Source: Ramlibacter sp. (lineage in GTDB: Bacteria; Pseudomonadota; Gammaproteobacteria; Burkholderiales; Burkholderiaceae_C). Taken from it: a stretch of 64,000 nucleotides of DNA. Shown one piece after another: positions 9,254 to 17,740 of this stretch. A model generated the notes under the pieces. The model searched no databases. It saw only the letters and a list, made by a program, of their open reading frames with translations, and had not been told where the DNA came from. Numbering within the stretch: the stretch's first letter is position 1; each line of letters opens with the position of its first letter. The stretch is from NCBI GenBank assembly GCA_013815685.1, contig JACDFR010000005.1:62001-126000 (forward strand), in the 5' to 3' direction. Made by a program: the position numbers and the translations under genes.

Positions 9254-9991
9254 TTACCGGGCTGCCCATTGGCGTGCCCGGCGTCGAAAGGGACCATAAG
9301 AAAGATGGTTCGAATGGCTGGCGCCGGCGCGCGGCGGCGGCGCGCCCTCGAAGGCGTAGTACAGCGGGTAGCCCATCCATTCGGCCATGGCTTCCAGCAT
9401 CGACAGGTCGATGTGCCTGCCCCTGCCCGTGCGCGCCCGCTCGATCAGCGCCGCCAGGATGCCACTGTAGGCGTACATCCCCGCCGCGATGTCGGCGATG
9501 GAGATGCCGGCCTTCACGCCTTCATCGGGCGTGCCGGTGACGCCGACGAAGCCGGCTTCTGCCTGGATCAACAGGTCATAGGCCTTCTTGTCGCGGTAGG
9601 GGCCGTCGTTGCCGTAGCCCGAGATATCGCACAGGACCAGCGAGGGCTTGCGCCGCGACAGCGCCTCCCACCCCAGGCCCAAACGCTGCGCCGCGCCGGG
9701 GGCGAGGTTCTGCACCACCACATCGGCCTTCGCGTCGATGAGGCGCATCAGCGCCTCCTGCGCCAGCGGCTGCTTCAGGTCCAATTCCAGGCTTTCCTTG
9801 CTCCGGTTGACCCACACGAAATGCGATGCCTGGCCTTTGACCCGCTCGTCGTAAGCGCGGGCGAAGTCGCCCGCACCGGGCCGCTCGATCTTGATCACCC
9901 GCGCGCCCAGGTCGGCCAGTTGCCGCGTGGCGAACGGGGCCGCGATCGCATGCTCCAGCGCGACGACCGTGACGCCATCGAGCGGCCTCAT
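9254..9991 (-). pseudogene. CaiB/BaiF family III CoA-transferase, C-terminally truncated
   Basis: The open part encodes 245 residues beginning MRPLDGVTVVALEHAIAAPF. It contains the family catalytic Asp in AYDLLIQA (D139) and the typical VNRSKESLELDLK and LAPGAAQRLGLGW segments. Family III enzymes are about 390-400 residues and move CoA between carboxylic acids. Here the frame is lost after SYGPF near 9285, and remnants of the last third lie out of frame downstream. The start overlaps the dehydratase stop (ATGA), so the two were an operon, probably acting on the same acyl-CoA. The truncated protein lacks the second lobe and is unlikely to be active. Confidence 0.75.
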
Positions 9992-10836
9992 GCGTGAAAC
10001 TCCATGCGAGCACTCATGGCCCTGTGGCCGGCATGGTCCCTGATCCAGAGATCGGCCGCGTCGGCCCCATCGGGCCGGCCGCAAACTTCGAAAGGATGCA
10101 GGTCCAACACGGGCTTGAGGGCGCGAAAGCCGAATTCGCGCGGCGCGCGTCCGGCGAACCGGCGCCCGGCCCATTCCGCCATCAGGGTGGCGAGCAGCGG
10201 CCCGTGAACGATGAGGCCGGGATAGCCTTCCACCTCGGTCACATAGCGCCGGTCGTAGTGAATGCGGTGGCCGTTGAACGTGAGCGCCGAATAGCGAAAC
10301 AGCAGCACCTCGTCGGGCGCGACCCGCTGCGCCGCCTCGCCCGGCGGAGCCGGCTCGTACGCGGGCTCGGCCGCGCCCGGCTCCGGCTCGCCCCGGTACA
10401 CGATGTCGTGGAACTCGCGCAAGGCCAGCCCGCGCGGGCTGCTGTTCTCGTGGCGCACGCGCACGAAGCACAGCTCGCCGGTGCGGCCGCTCTTGGGGTT
10501 CACGTCGTCGATGATGGAATCGCGCCGTATTTCATCGCCCACACGCAGCGGCGAGAAAAACTCCAGCTGGCCGCCCGCCCACATCCGCCGCGGCAAGGGC
10601 ACGGGAGGCAGGAAACCGCCGCGCTGGGGGTGCCCATCGGCGCCCAGTTCGGACTGCCGCGCCGACGGCAGGAAATACAGCCAGTGCCAAAGCGGCGGCA
10701 GTTCCGCCGCCGCAGGGCCGGGCGGCAAGTCCAGGAGGGCGCGCAACATCCGCACGGGGGTGGCTGTCACCCGGTCGTGGACGGTTTCGCTGCGGCCCAC
10801 CCAGGTCTGCAGTGCTGGGCATTCAGGATCATGCAC
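9988..10836 (-). CDS. MaoC-like (FAS1-like dehydratase, HTD2-type) hot-dog protein
   Basis: About 282 residues form a double hot-dog dehydratase of the mesaconyl-C4-CoA hydratase/HTD2 type. The N-terminal part has LPPLWHWLYFLP and GFLPPVPLPRRMWAGGQLEF. The C-terminal part has FRYSALTFNGHRIHYDRRYVTEVEGYPGLIVHGPL, where NxHRIHYD carries the catalytic Asp/His pair of MaoC hydratases. No ATG fits; the GTG at 10836 is the likely start. The 4-nt ATGA overlap with the CoA-transferase indicates one operon, a hydratase plus CoA-transferase module typical of C5-C6 branched or dicarboxylic acid metabolism. The exact acyl-CoA is unknown. Confidence 0.8.
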   Translation of the reverse strand: MHDPECPALQTWVGRSETVHDRVTATPVRMLRALLDLPPGPAAAELPPLWHWLYFLPSARQSELGADGHPQRGGFLPPVPLPRRMWAGGQLEFFSPLRVGDEIRRDSIIDDVNPKSGRTGELCFVRVRHENSSPRGLALREFHDIVYRGEPEPGAAEPAYEPAPPGEAAQRVAPDEVLLFRYSALTFNGHRIHYDRRYVTEVEGYPGLIVHGPLLATLMAEWAGRRFAGRAPREFGFRALKPVLDLHPFEVCGRPDGADAADLWIRDHAGHRAMSARMEFHA

Positions 10837-10893
10837 TCGTCTCGCAAGGATGGGCTGTCTGGTAGTCTTGCACAGAATAACTTCTCCAACACC

Positions 10894-11793
10894 ATGGCCC
10901 GCCCAATTCGAGTACTCAAAGGCATCCGCATCCTCAGTCTGGCGCTCAACTTGCCCGGCCCCGCCGCGCTCATGCGCTGCCGCCAGATGGGCGCCACCTG
11001 CGTCAAGCTCGAGCCGCCGGCGGGCGACCCGATGGGCCACTACAACAAGAAGGCTTATGCCCAGATGCATGAAGGCGTCAAGGTTCTGGTGGCCGATCTC
11101 AAGACCGGCGCGGGCCAGAAGGTGCTGCACCGCGAACTCGCCCGGACCCAGGTATTGCTGACGTCGTTTCGGCCCTCGGCCGTTGAAAAGCTGGGCCTGG
11201 GGTGGCGCAAGCTGCATCGCACCTACCCCGCCCTGTCGCAGGTGGCCATCGTGGGCGCGCCGGGCCCGCGTGCCGAGGAGCCGGGCCACGACCTGACGTA
11301 CCTCGCCGACAACGACCTGGTGCCCGGACTGGAACTGCCCACCACCCTTTACGCCGACATGAGCGGATCGCTCATGGCCAGCGAGGCCGTGCTGCAGGCG
11401 GCGACACAAGAACGCGGCGTCTTCCTCGAAGTGGCGCTTTCGCAGGCAGCCGCCTACCTGGCTCTGCCCCGGCAGTGGGGTTTGACGCAGCCCGCCGGCT
11501 CGGTAGGCGGCGCCCACGCGGGTTACCGCGTCTACCCTTGCAAGGACGGCCGGGTCGCCGTCGCTGCGCTCGAGCCGCACTTCGCGGCGGCGCTTTGCGC
11601 GGCGGCCGGCATCGCCGATGCCGGCTTGCGCGCGATGTTCTCAGGCAACACCCATCAAGCCATCGCCGCCTTCCTGCTGAGGCAGACCCGCCGCGATCTG
11701 GACCGCCTGGCCGCCCAGAAAGACATCCCGCTGCACACAATGGCGTTGGCGCGTATAAGGAACTCGGTTCCCCAAGTTCAGTCGAACCTGTAG
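10894..11793 (+). CDS. CaiB/BaiF-family CoA-transferase or acyl-CoA racemase-like, short form
   Basis: The 299-residue protein starts MARPIRVLKGIRILSLAL and has the family III fold signature, with the expected catalytic Asp at D133 (GHDLTYLA) and the upstream segment LLTSFRPSAVEKLGLGW. It is about 100 residues shorter than typical CoA-transferases but reaches the C-terminal GRVAVAALEPHFAAALC region; short forms exist among racemase-like members. It is divergent from the dehydratase/CoA-transferase pair, with about 57 bp between starts. Its stop codon lies inside a TGTAGGAC octamer at 11,789. The substrate is unknown. Confidence 0.72.
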   Translation: MARPIRVLKGIRILSLALNLPGPAALMRCRQMGATCVKLEPPAGDPMGHYNKKAYAQMHEGVKVLVADLKTGAGQKVLHRELARTQVLLTSFRPSAVEKLGLGWRKLHRTYPALSQVAIVGAPGPRAEEPGHDLTYLADNDLVPGLELPTTLYADMSGSLMASEAVLQAATQERGVFLEVALSQAAAYLALPRQWGLTQPAGSVGGAHAGYRVYPCKDGRVAVAALEPHFAAALCAAAGIADAGLRAMFSGNTHQAIAAFLLRQTRRDLDRLAAQKDIPLHTMALARIRNSVPQVQSNL

Positions 11794-11890
11794 GACAAAG
11801 CCGGCACTTTAAGTCGAAACCTGCCGCCTGTGCCCCGCGGCGAGGGTTTGGGGCGCACACTCCGGGGCTGCTGAGGCACGTTACACGAAC

Positions 11891-12535
11891 ATGAATGATT
11901 CCATCGTCAAAGTAGCCATCGTCGACGACCACGCGATCGTCCGGGCAGGGCTCAAACAATTTCTGTCCGAAATGGTCGACCTGCGCGTCGTGGGCGAGGC
12001 GTCCAGCGGACGCGAAGCCATAGACCTGGTACGCACCACCGAGATGGATGTGATCATCATGGACTTGTCCATGCCCGGCCAGAGCGGCATCGACGCGCTC
12101 GCGATGATCCGCGCCAAGGCGCCCGATGTCGGCATCCTGATCCTGTCGGGTTACCCCGAAGAGCAGTACGCGGTCAACTTGATCCGGCAGGGCGCCAGCG
12201 GCTACCTCAATAAAGAGTGCGAGCCGATGGAGATCGTCAACGCGATCCGCACTATCGCTCTGGGCCGGCGGTATATCTCGCCCTCGGTCGCCGAGTTGAT
12301 CGCGCAGCAGCTCAATCGCAAGGAAGGCAGCGCCGCGCACGACCTGCTGTCCGAACGCGAATTTCAGGTGTTTCTCAAGCTGGCCAAGGGCGAGACGGCC
12401 GGCGATATCGCCAGCGCCTTGTCGCTGAGCGTCAAGACCGTGAGCACCTATCGCACCCGCCTCATGGAAAAGATGGGTTTGACGTCCAACAGCGACCTGA
12501 CCTACTACGCGCTCAAGAACAAACTGATCGACTGA
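11891..12535 (+). CDS. NarL/FixJ-family response regulator
   Basis: The 214-residue protein has an N-terminal receiver domain, with acidic D12/D13, phosphoacceptor D58 (DVIIMDLSMP) and K108 (GYLNKE). It also has a C-terminal LuxR-type helix-turn-helix (LSEREFQVFLKLAKGETAGDIASALSLS... TVSTYRTRLMEKM). It should be phosphorylated by a histidine kinase and then bind DNA. The hybrid kinase downstream ends in its own receiver and lacks an Hpt domain, so it is not a certain partner. A TGTAGGAC octamer lies 95 nt before the start. Confidence 0.9.
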   Translation: MNDSIVKVAIVDDHAIVRAGLKQFLSEMVDLRVVGEASSGREAIDLVRTTEMDVIIMDLSMPGQSGIDALAMIRAKAPDVGILILSGYPEEQYAVNLIRQGASGYLNKECEPMEIVNAIRTIALGRRYISPSVAELIAQQLNRKEGSAAHDLLSEREFQVFLKLAKGETAGDIASALSLSVKTVSTYRTRLMEKMGLTSNSDLTYYALKNKLID

Positions 12536-12546
12536 TCAGCCTTCAC

Positions 12547-12651
12547 GCCTTTGCACGGGCTCTGCGGCAAAGGCATTGCCACGCACGCGGCCGACCATAC
12601 TTTTATGCCGCGCTTAACTCTACTGCTGAGCCAGTAAGCTCAACAGTAGAG
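12547..12651 (+). terminator. Two hairpins downstream of the response regulator
   Basis: GCCTTTGC and GCAAAGGC form an 8-bp stem around 12,547-12,575. A second, longer palindrome occupies 12,618-12,651: arms CTCTACTGCTGAGC and GCTCAACAGTAGAG around CAGTAA, 13 of 14 pairs matched. Neither is followed by a clear T tract, so the second may be an operator for the kinase gene rather than a terminator. Confidence 0.4.
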
Positions 12652-12766
12652 CAGCGGCGGCGATGTGAATATTTCCAGATCACGTAATCTCATCGTGATC
12701 GGGTTTGATTCGTCCCACAGCTGACCCATTTACCGTTACGATTGGACTCGAACCAAAAGGTTACAG

Positions 12767-15208
12767 ATGTCCAGTACCCCGGTGTTGCTCGACTTAGAAG
12801 GGCACTATCAGCAGATAGTCAACAGCGCGATCGACTATGCGATCGTGACTGCGGACCTGAGCGGGCGCATCACGAGCTGGAGCAGCGGGGCGCGCCGCGT
12901 GCTGGGCTGGTCTGCGGAAGAAATGCTGGGACAGACCGTGCATCACTTCTTCACCCCGGAAGATATTGCCTCGGGGCACGTCGAGCGCGAGATGAACGTT
13001 GCCCTGCGCGACGGCCGCGCAAGCGACGAACGTTGGCACGTGCGCAAGGGCGGCGAGCGTTTCTGGGCCTCAGGCGAGATCATGCCTTTGAAAACCGCGG
13101 CCGGCCAAGCGATCGGTTACGTCAAGATCATGCGGGACTGCACCGAGCAAAAGCGCGCAGACGGCGAAATGCTGCGGTTGACGGAGTCGCTCAGGGCCAG
13201 TGAAGCACGGCTTCAGCTAGCACTGGACGTGGGTGGCATGGGCGTGTGGGAGGCCAACCTGCGCACCGGCGACACGATCTGGTGGCCCGGCATGAAACGC
13301 ATACACGGCCTGCGGCTCAGCGCCCCGCCTCTTCCGCCCGATGCCTACCACGACCTGATACACCCGGACGACCGGGCCCACTACAAAAAAGTGACCGACG
13401 CGGCAATGGCGCGCTATGCCGCGTATCGCGTGGAATACCGCATCGTCTGGGCCGACGGTTCCATTCACTGGGTGGAGGCCAAGGGCAAGCCGGTCCTCGA
13501 TACCGACGGCAGGCCGATGATGTTGACGGGCGTGTGCCTGGACGTCACCTTGCGCAAGCGCGTCGAGGACGACCTCAAGTTCCTGGCCGAAGCCAGTGCC
13601 GAACTGGCCCACCTGTCGGATTACCAGACCACCCTCGACACGATAGCGCGGCAGGCCGTTCCGGCCTTTGCCGACTGGTGCACCGTCGACATGCTGGAGG
13701 AAGACGGCTCGCTCAAGCAGCTGGCAATGGCCCATCGGGACCCGGCCAAGATGCGGCTGGTCAAAGAGCTGAACCTGCGCTTTCCACCCGATCCCAAGTC
13801 GCTCACGGGCCCATGGTCCGTTCTTCGCAGTGGCCGTTCCGTGTATGTTCGTGAGGTCACGCGCGAGATGCTGGAATCGACGGGGACCGACGAGGAGCAC
13901 CTGGCCGCACTGCGTTCGCTGGGCTTGCGCTCCTATCTGGCTGTTCCGCTGCTGGCCCGCGGCAAGGTGCTCGGGGTCCTGTCGTTCGCGACCGCCGAGT
14001 CGCGCCGCACCTACACCGAAGACGATCACGCCATGGCGGAAGACCTCGCCCGCCGGGCCGGCACCGCCATCGAGAACGCCAATCTTCTGCTGGCCATGCG
14101 GGAATCGGACAAGGCCAAGGATGTCTTCCTGGCGACGCTGGCGCACGAACTGCGCAATCCTCTGGCGCCGATCTGGAACGGCCTGACTATCATCCGGCGG
14201 TCGCCGGGAGAGTCCGCACGCGTGCTGCAGGTGGCGGACATCATCGAACGCCAGGTCGGGCAGCTGTCGCGGCTGGTCGAGGACTTGCTGGACGTATCGC
14301 GCATCGGGGCCGGCAAGATCGAGCTGAAGAAGGAGCTCACCAGCCTGAAGCACATCATCGGAAGCGCCGTCGAGATCAGCAGGCCGCATATCGAAGCGGC
14401 GGCCCACAAGCTGTCGATCACGTTCACCGATGAATCGACCGACGTCAACGCCGACCCCGGCCGCATGGCCCAGGTGTTCTCGAACATACTCAACAACGCG
14501 GCCAAATACACGCCCCGCGGCGGGAACATCGATGTCATCGTCGAAGCGCAACCCGAGCAGCTGGTCGTGCGCGTGCGCGACAACGGCACCGGCATCGCCC
14601 CCGAGATGCTGAGCAAGGTGTTCGGGCTGTTCACCCAGATCACGCAGCCCGCGGAGCGCCGGCAAGGCGGACTGGGCATCGGGCTGTCGCTGGTGGACGG
14701 CCTGGTGCGCATGCACGGCGGCCGGGTCGAGGCGTTCAGCGAGGGGCTGGGCCGGGGCTGCGAATTCTCCGTGCACCTGCCGCGCCTGTCGCGCCAGACG
14801 CTTCAGCTCCAGACGGCGCCCGTTTCCCGCGCGGAAGCAGCGCCCGGCGCGAATGTACGGCGGATGCTGGTCGTCGACGACAACGTCGACGCTGCCACGA
14901 CCGTGGCCGAACTGCTCGCGATGTCGGGTACCGAAGTTGCAATGGTGCACGACGGTGACTCGGCAGTCTCGCGGATGAAAGAGTTCCGGCCCGACGTCGT
15001 GTTGCTGGACATCGGTTTGCCCGACATCAATGGCTACGAAGTCGCGCGGCGCATCCGCAATCTGGAGGGCGTGCGCCAGCCCATACTCATCGCGCTGACC
15101 GGCTGGGCCCAGCAGCAGGACAAGGACCTCGCCACGGAGGCGGGATTCGACCACCACTGGACCAAGCCGGTCGACCCGCAGCGCCTGACTGAGCTGTCGA
15201 CCAGGTAA
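12767..15208 (+). CDS. Hybrid sensor histidine kinase (PAS-PAS-GAF-HisKA-HATPase-REC)
   Basis: The 813-residue soluble kinase has no membrane span. Two PAS domains (about 12-130 and 140-270, the second ending YxxGVCLDVTLRKRVEDD) and a GAF domain (about 280-435) precede the dimerisation domain with H-box LAHELRNPLAPI near residue 460. The ATPase domain has its N-box NILNNAAKYTPRGG and G-boxes DNGTGIAPE and GLGIGLSL. A receiver ends the protein, with VVDDN, phosphoacceptor Asp in LLDIGLPDINGYE near 750, and TKP. It senses an unknown cytoplasmic signal. It resembles the kinase at 23,519, as if from one expanded family. It starts 230 nt after the response regulator. Confidence 0.9.
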   Translation: MSSTPVLLDLEGHYQQIVNSAIDYAIVTADLSGRITSWSSGARRVLGWSAEEMLGQTVHHFFTPEDIASGHVEREMNVALRDGRASDERWHVRKGGERFWASGEIMPLKTAAGQAIGYVKIMRDCTEQKRADGEMLRLTESLRASEARLQLALDVGGMGVWEANLRTGDTIWWPGMKRIHGLRLSAPPLPPDAYHDLIHPDDRAHYKKVTDAAMARYAAYRVEYRIVWADGSIHWVEAKGKPVLDTDGRPMMLTGVCLDVTLRKRVEDDLKFLAEASAELAHLSDYQTTLDTIARQAVPAFADWCTVDMLEEDGSLKQLAMAHRDPAKMRLVKELNLRFPPDPKSLTGPWSVLRSGRSVYVREVTREMLESTGTDEEHLAALRSLGLRSYLAVPLLARGKVLGVLSFATAESRRTYTEDDHAMAEDLARRAGTAIENANLLLAMRESDKAKDVFLATLAHELRNPLAPIWNGLTIIRRSPGESARVLQVADIIERQVGQLSRLVEDLLDVSRIGAGKIELKKELTSLKHIIGSAVEISRPHIEAAAHKLSITFTDESTDVNADPGRMAQVFSNILNNAAKYTPRGGNIDVIVEAQPEQLVVRVRDNGTGIAPEMLSKVFGLFTQITQPAERRQGGLGIGLSLVDGLVRMHGGRVEAFSEGLGRGCEFSVHLPRLSRQTLQLQTAPVSRAEAAPGANVRRMLVVDDNVDAATTVAELLAMSGTEVAMVHDGDSAVSRMKEFRPDVVLLDIGLPDINGYEVARRIRNLEGVRQPILIALTGWAQQQDKDLATEAGFDHHWTKPVDPQRLTELSTR

Positions 15209-15289
15209 TACTCAGCCACCGGCAGCGGCGCACACATATTTCCTCCGGCGTCCTACAGCGCCCCCGGCCCCAGCCGCTAACGTTGGAGC

Positions 15290-16261
15290 ATGCCAGCACC
15301 CTCCAGCACCCGCACGTTGTGGAAAGGCGCGATCAGCTTCGGCCTGGTCCACATCCCCGTCACCCTGCACTCGGCGACCGCCGAGAACAGGATGAAATTC
15401 AACCTGCTCGACAAGCGCACCATGAACCCGGTGGGCAACCAGCAGGTGAACAAGTCCACCGGCGAGGCCATGGCCAAGGAAGAAGTGGTCAAGGGTTTCG
15501 AATACGAAAAAGACCAGTACATCGTGCTGTCGCCGGAAGAGATCAAGGCGGCGCTGCCCAAGTCGACCCAGACCATCGACATCGAGGCCTTCATCGACGG
15601 CGGCCAGATTCCGACGGCCTACTACAACAAGCCCTACTACGTCGCTCCCGCGAGCAAAGGGCAAAAACCATATCTGCTGCTGCTGGAAACCATGCGGCGC
15701 ACCGGCAAGGTGGGCATCGCCCGCGTCGTTATTTCAACGCGCCAGCATCTGGCCGCGCTGGTGCCCTCCGAGCAAGGGCTGGTGCTCGAACTTCTGCGCT
15801 GGGCCGACGAGGTCCGCGACACGGCGGGGCTGCCCCTGCCCGATGCGGACACCAAGGTCAGCGAAAAGGAACTGAAGATGGCCGAGCAGCTTGTGAACGA
15901 GCTTCAGGACAAGTGGAAGCCTGAAGCCTTTCATGACGAGTTTCGCGAGAAGCTGGAACAGGTTGTCGAGCAGAAAGTCAAGGCCGGTGAAGGCGAGCAC
16001 ATCATGAAGCCCCTGGAAGGCGAGGAAGTCAAGGCCAGCGCCGATATCATCGACCTGACCGAACTGCTCAAACGCAGCCTGCGCAAGGGCGGCGGCAAGG
16101 ACGCAGAGCCCGCCAAGGAAGAGGCGGCCAAGCCCGCCTCGCGGCAAAACGCGGCCAACGACGAGGAAGCGCCCGCGCGCCCGCGCCGTGCCGCCGCTAG
16201 CAAGAGCACCGCCACAGCCACTGCCAGCGTCAAGCCCAAGCCCCGCAAGAAAGCCGCCTAG
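15290..16261 (+). CDS. ku: Bacterial Ku protein (non-homologous end joining)
   Basis: This 323-residue homodimeric Ku core protein binds DNA double-strand ends and recruits a ligase. It starts LWKGAISFGLVHIPVTLHSAT, the invariant Ku N-terminus, continues with GFEYEKDQYIVLSPEEI and YLLLLETMRRTGKVGIARVV, and ends in a Lys/Ala/Pro-rich tail (from about 265), as seen in Ku proteins with a basic DNA-binding extension. No ligD gene is adjacent or in the window, although the two are often neighbours, so the ligase must be encoded elsewhere. The next gene starts immediately after the Ku stop. Confidence 0.95.
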   Translation: MPAPSSTRTLWKGAISFGLVHIPVTLHSATAENRMKFNLLDKRTMNPVGNQQVNKSTGEAMAKEEVVKGFEYEKDQYIVLSPEEIKAALPKSTQTIDIEAFIDGGQIPTAYYNKPYYVAPASKGQKPYLLLLETMRRTGKVGIARVVISTRQHLAALVPSEQGLVLELLRWADEVRDTAGLPLPDADTKVSEKELKMAEQLVNELQDKWKPEAFHDEFREKLEQVVEQKVKAGEGEHIMKPLEGEEVKASADIIDLTELLKRSLRKGGGKDAEPAKEEAAKPASRQNAANDEEAPARPRRAAASKSTATATASVKPKPRKKAA

Positions 16262-16609
16262 ATGGAATTACGGATGAATTCACTTTGGAATGTGGCGGCC
16301 GCGTTTGCGGCCGGCGCGGCCGCGATGTATTGCGCCGAGCGGGCGGTTGCTCGCTGGCGGCCCGGCCCGCAGAGCCTAACCGACGCCCAGTTGTGCGAGC
16401 ACATCAAGGCGCGGCTGCCTGACCTGGTCAGTCAACCCGATGCCATCGATATCGAGGTTCACGCTGGTATCGTGCGCGTCGCAGGCCGGGTGCCCGCGGA
16501 TGAACGCAGTGGCCTTCTAATGCGGCTGACCGACATGCCTGGCGTTCGTATGGTTCGTAACGCCGTGTCCTCGTCCGATGAAATTGAGCCCGGCATTTTG
16601 CGTGTCTAG
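16262..16609 (+). CDS. BON-domain protein with N-terminal membrane anchor
   Basis: The 115-residue protein has an N-terminal hydrophobic helix (AAAFAAGAAAMYCAERAV) and then a single BON domain (LTDAQLCEHIKARLPDL ... IDIEVHAGIVRVAGRV ... MPGVRMVRNAV), the phospholipid- or envelope-binding module of OsmY-type proteins. It begins directly at the Ku TAG; a second ATG at 16,274 has a better ribosome site (GGAATTACGG), so the true start may be 4 codons downstream. It is probably cotranscribed with ku. Its function is inferred only from the domain. Confidence 0.7.
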   Translation: MELRMNSLWNVAAAFAAGAAAMYCAERAVARWRPGPQSLTDAQLCEHIKARLPDLVSQPDAIDIEVHAGIVRVAGRVPADERSGLLMRLTDMPGVRMVRNAVSSSDEIEPGILRV

Positions 16610-16660
16610 TCCTACAAACATGTAAGGAAGGGTCTAGTCCTACAAACTTGTAGGAAAGGT
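16609..16660. promoter_or_regulatory. Tandem GTCCTACA sites with a perfect palindrome
   Basis: GTCTAGTCCTACAAAC occurs twice, at about 16,604 and 16,632. The second copy forms the perfect 16-bp palindrome CCTACAAACTTGTAGG at 16,639-16,654; the first is an imperfect version (CCTACAAACATGTAAGG). The pair lies 24-70 nt before the ATG at 16,678, where an operator would sit. It is the richest instance of an octamer that recurs across the window. Confidence 0.6.
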
Positions 16661-16677
16661 CGGGCTAGCATCCGGGA

Positions 16678-17739
16678 ATGATCCTTCCTACCGAGCCGAT
16701 CGGCAGCATACCCCGGCCCACGGAACTTCTGTCGGCGATCGAGCAGGCGGGCTCGGACGATCACCCCTCCCTGCAGGGCCGCTACGAGGCTGCGGTTCGC
16801 GACACCGTGATGCAGTTCGAGGCGACCGGCTCGCCGGTTCTCACCGACGGCGAGCAGCGCAAGTACCACAATTTCTGGACGTACTGCGTACACGGCCTGC
16901 GCAATACCGCGCCTGATGGCTTCGCGATCCCGTTCGCGGCGGGGCACACCCGGCGCATGCCGCGGTTGACCGCAGGCCCCTTCCGGTACAAGCGATATGC
17001 CGACGCCTTCATGGACGTCGCGATGAAGTACACCACGCTGCCAGTCAAGCAGGCGGTGATTTCGCCCTCTGCGCTGAGTCTGATGTATCCGGCCGATGGG
17101 CTGCCTGGATATTCGCGCGAGGAGTTCATCGACGACCTTCTGCGCGAACACGAGACCGAGGTCCGGCGCTGCCTGCAAAAGGGCGCGCACAAGGTGCAGA
17201 TCGACTTCACCGAAGGCCGGCTGGCCATGAAGATCGACCCTTCGGGCATGTTGCTCGGCAGCTTCATCGATTTGAACAACCTCGCCCTCTCGCGGTTTTC
17301 GCAAGCGGATCGCCAGCGCATCGGCGTCCACACCTGCCCCGGCGGCGACCGCGATTCGACGCACAGCGCCGACGTCGACTACGAGGAGCTCCTGCCCAGC
17401 CTCTTCGAGCTGAAGGCCGGGAATTTCTACGTTGCCCTCGCCGGCGAGCGCGACCGCGTCAAGGTCCTCAAGATCATCCGCCGCTACAGGAAGCCCGACC
17501 AGCGCATCTTCGTGGGCGTGGTCGCCCCGATCGACCCGCGCATCGAGACCCCCGAGGAGGTGCGCGACCGCGTCCTCGAGGCGGCGGATTACATACCGCT
17601 GGCGCATCTTGGCACCACGGACGATTGCGGTTTCTCCCCTTTCTGCGACGACACGTCCACCAGCCGCGAGACGGCATTCGCCAAGATTCGCGCCAGGGTG
17701 GTGGGTACCGCCCTCGCCTGCGCCGCGCTGGGTGTCTAG
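16678..17739 (+). CDS. Methionine synthase II (cobalamin-independent)-like protein
   Basis: The 353-residue protein is a UROD/MetE-like TIM barrel, starting LPTEPIGSIPRPTEL, with YTTLPVKQAVISPSAL and a zinc-site-like IGVHTCPGGDRDSTHSADVDY. The final segment HLGTTDDCGFSPFCDD carries the last Cys ligand pattern of MetE C-terminal domains. It has only the catalytic half of MetE and lacks the N-terminal tetrahydrofolate domain. Such proteins often perform methyl transfer from other donors, or unknown reactions. It is joined to the downstream hybrid kinase by a one-base gap (TAGcATG), an odd pairing suggesting the kinase responds to the pathway. It is preceded by the paired octamer sites. Confidence 0.75.
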   Translation: MILPTEPIGSIPRPTELLSAIEQAGSDDHPSLQGRYEAAVRDTVMQFEATGSPVLTDGEQRKYHNFWTYCVHGLRNTAPDGFAIPFAAGHTRRMPRLTAGPFRYKRYADAFMDVAMKYTTLPVKQAVISPSALSLMYPADGLPGYSREEFIDDLLREHETEVRRCLQKGAHKVQIDFTEGRLAMKIDPSGMLLGSFIDLNNLALSRFSQADRQRIGVHTCPGGDRDSTHSADVDYEELLPSLFELKAGNFYVALAGERDRVKVLKIIRRYRKPDQRIFVGVVAPIDPRIETPEEVRDRVLEAADYIPLAHLGTTDDCGFSPFCDDTSTSRETAFAKIRARVVGTALACAALGV

Positions 17740-17740
17740 C

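Noticed and set aside
10891..11580. Long minus-strand frame opposite the second CoA-transferase
   Set aside because: It has no recognisable domain, while the plus strand carries a clear family III CoA-transferase. The dehydratase start was set at the GTG at 10,836.
13217..15157. 646-residue minus-strand frame
   Set aside because: It is antisense to the hybrid kinase and shows no domain; a product of high GC content.
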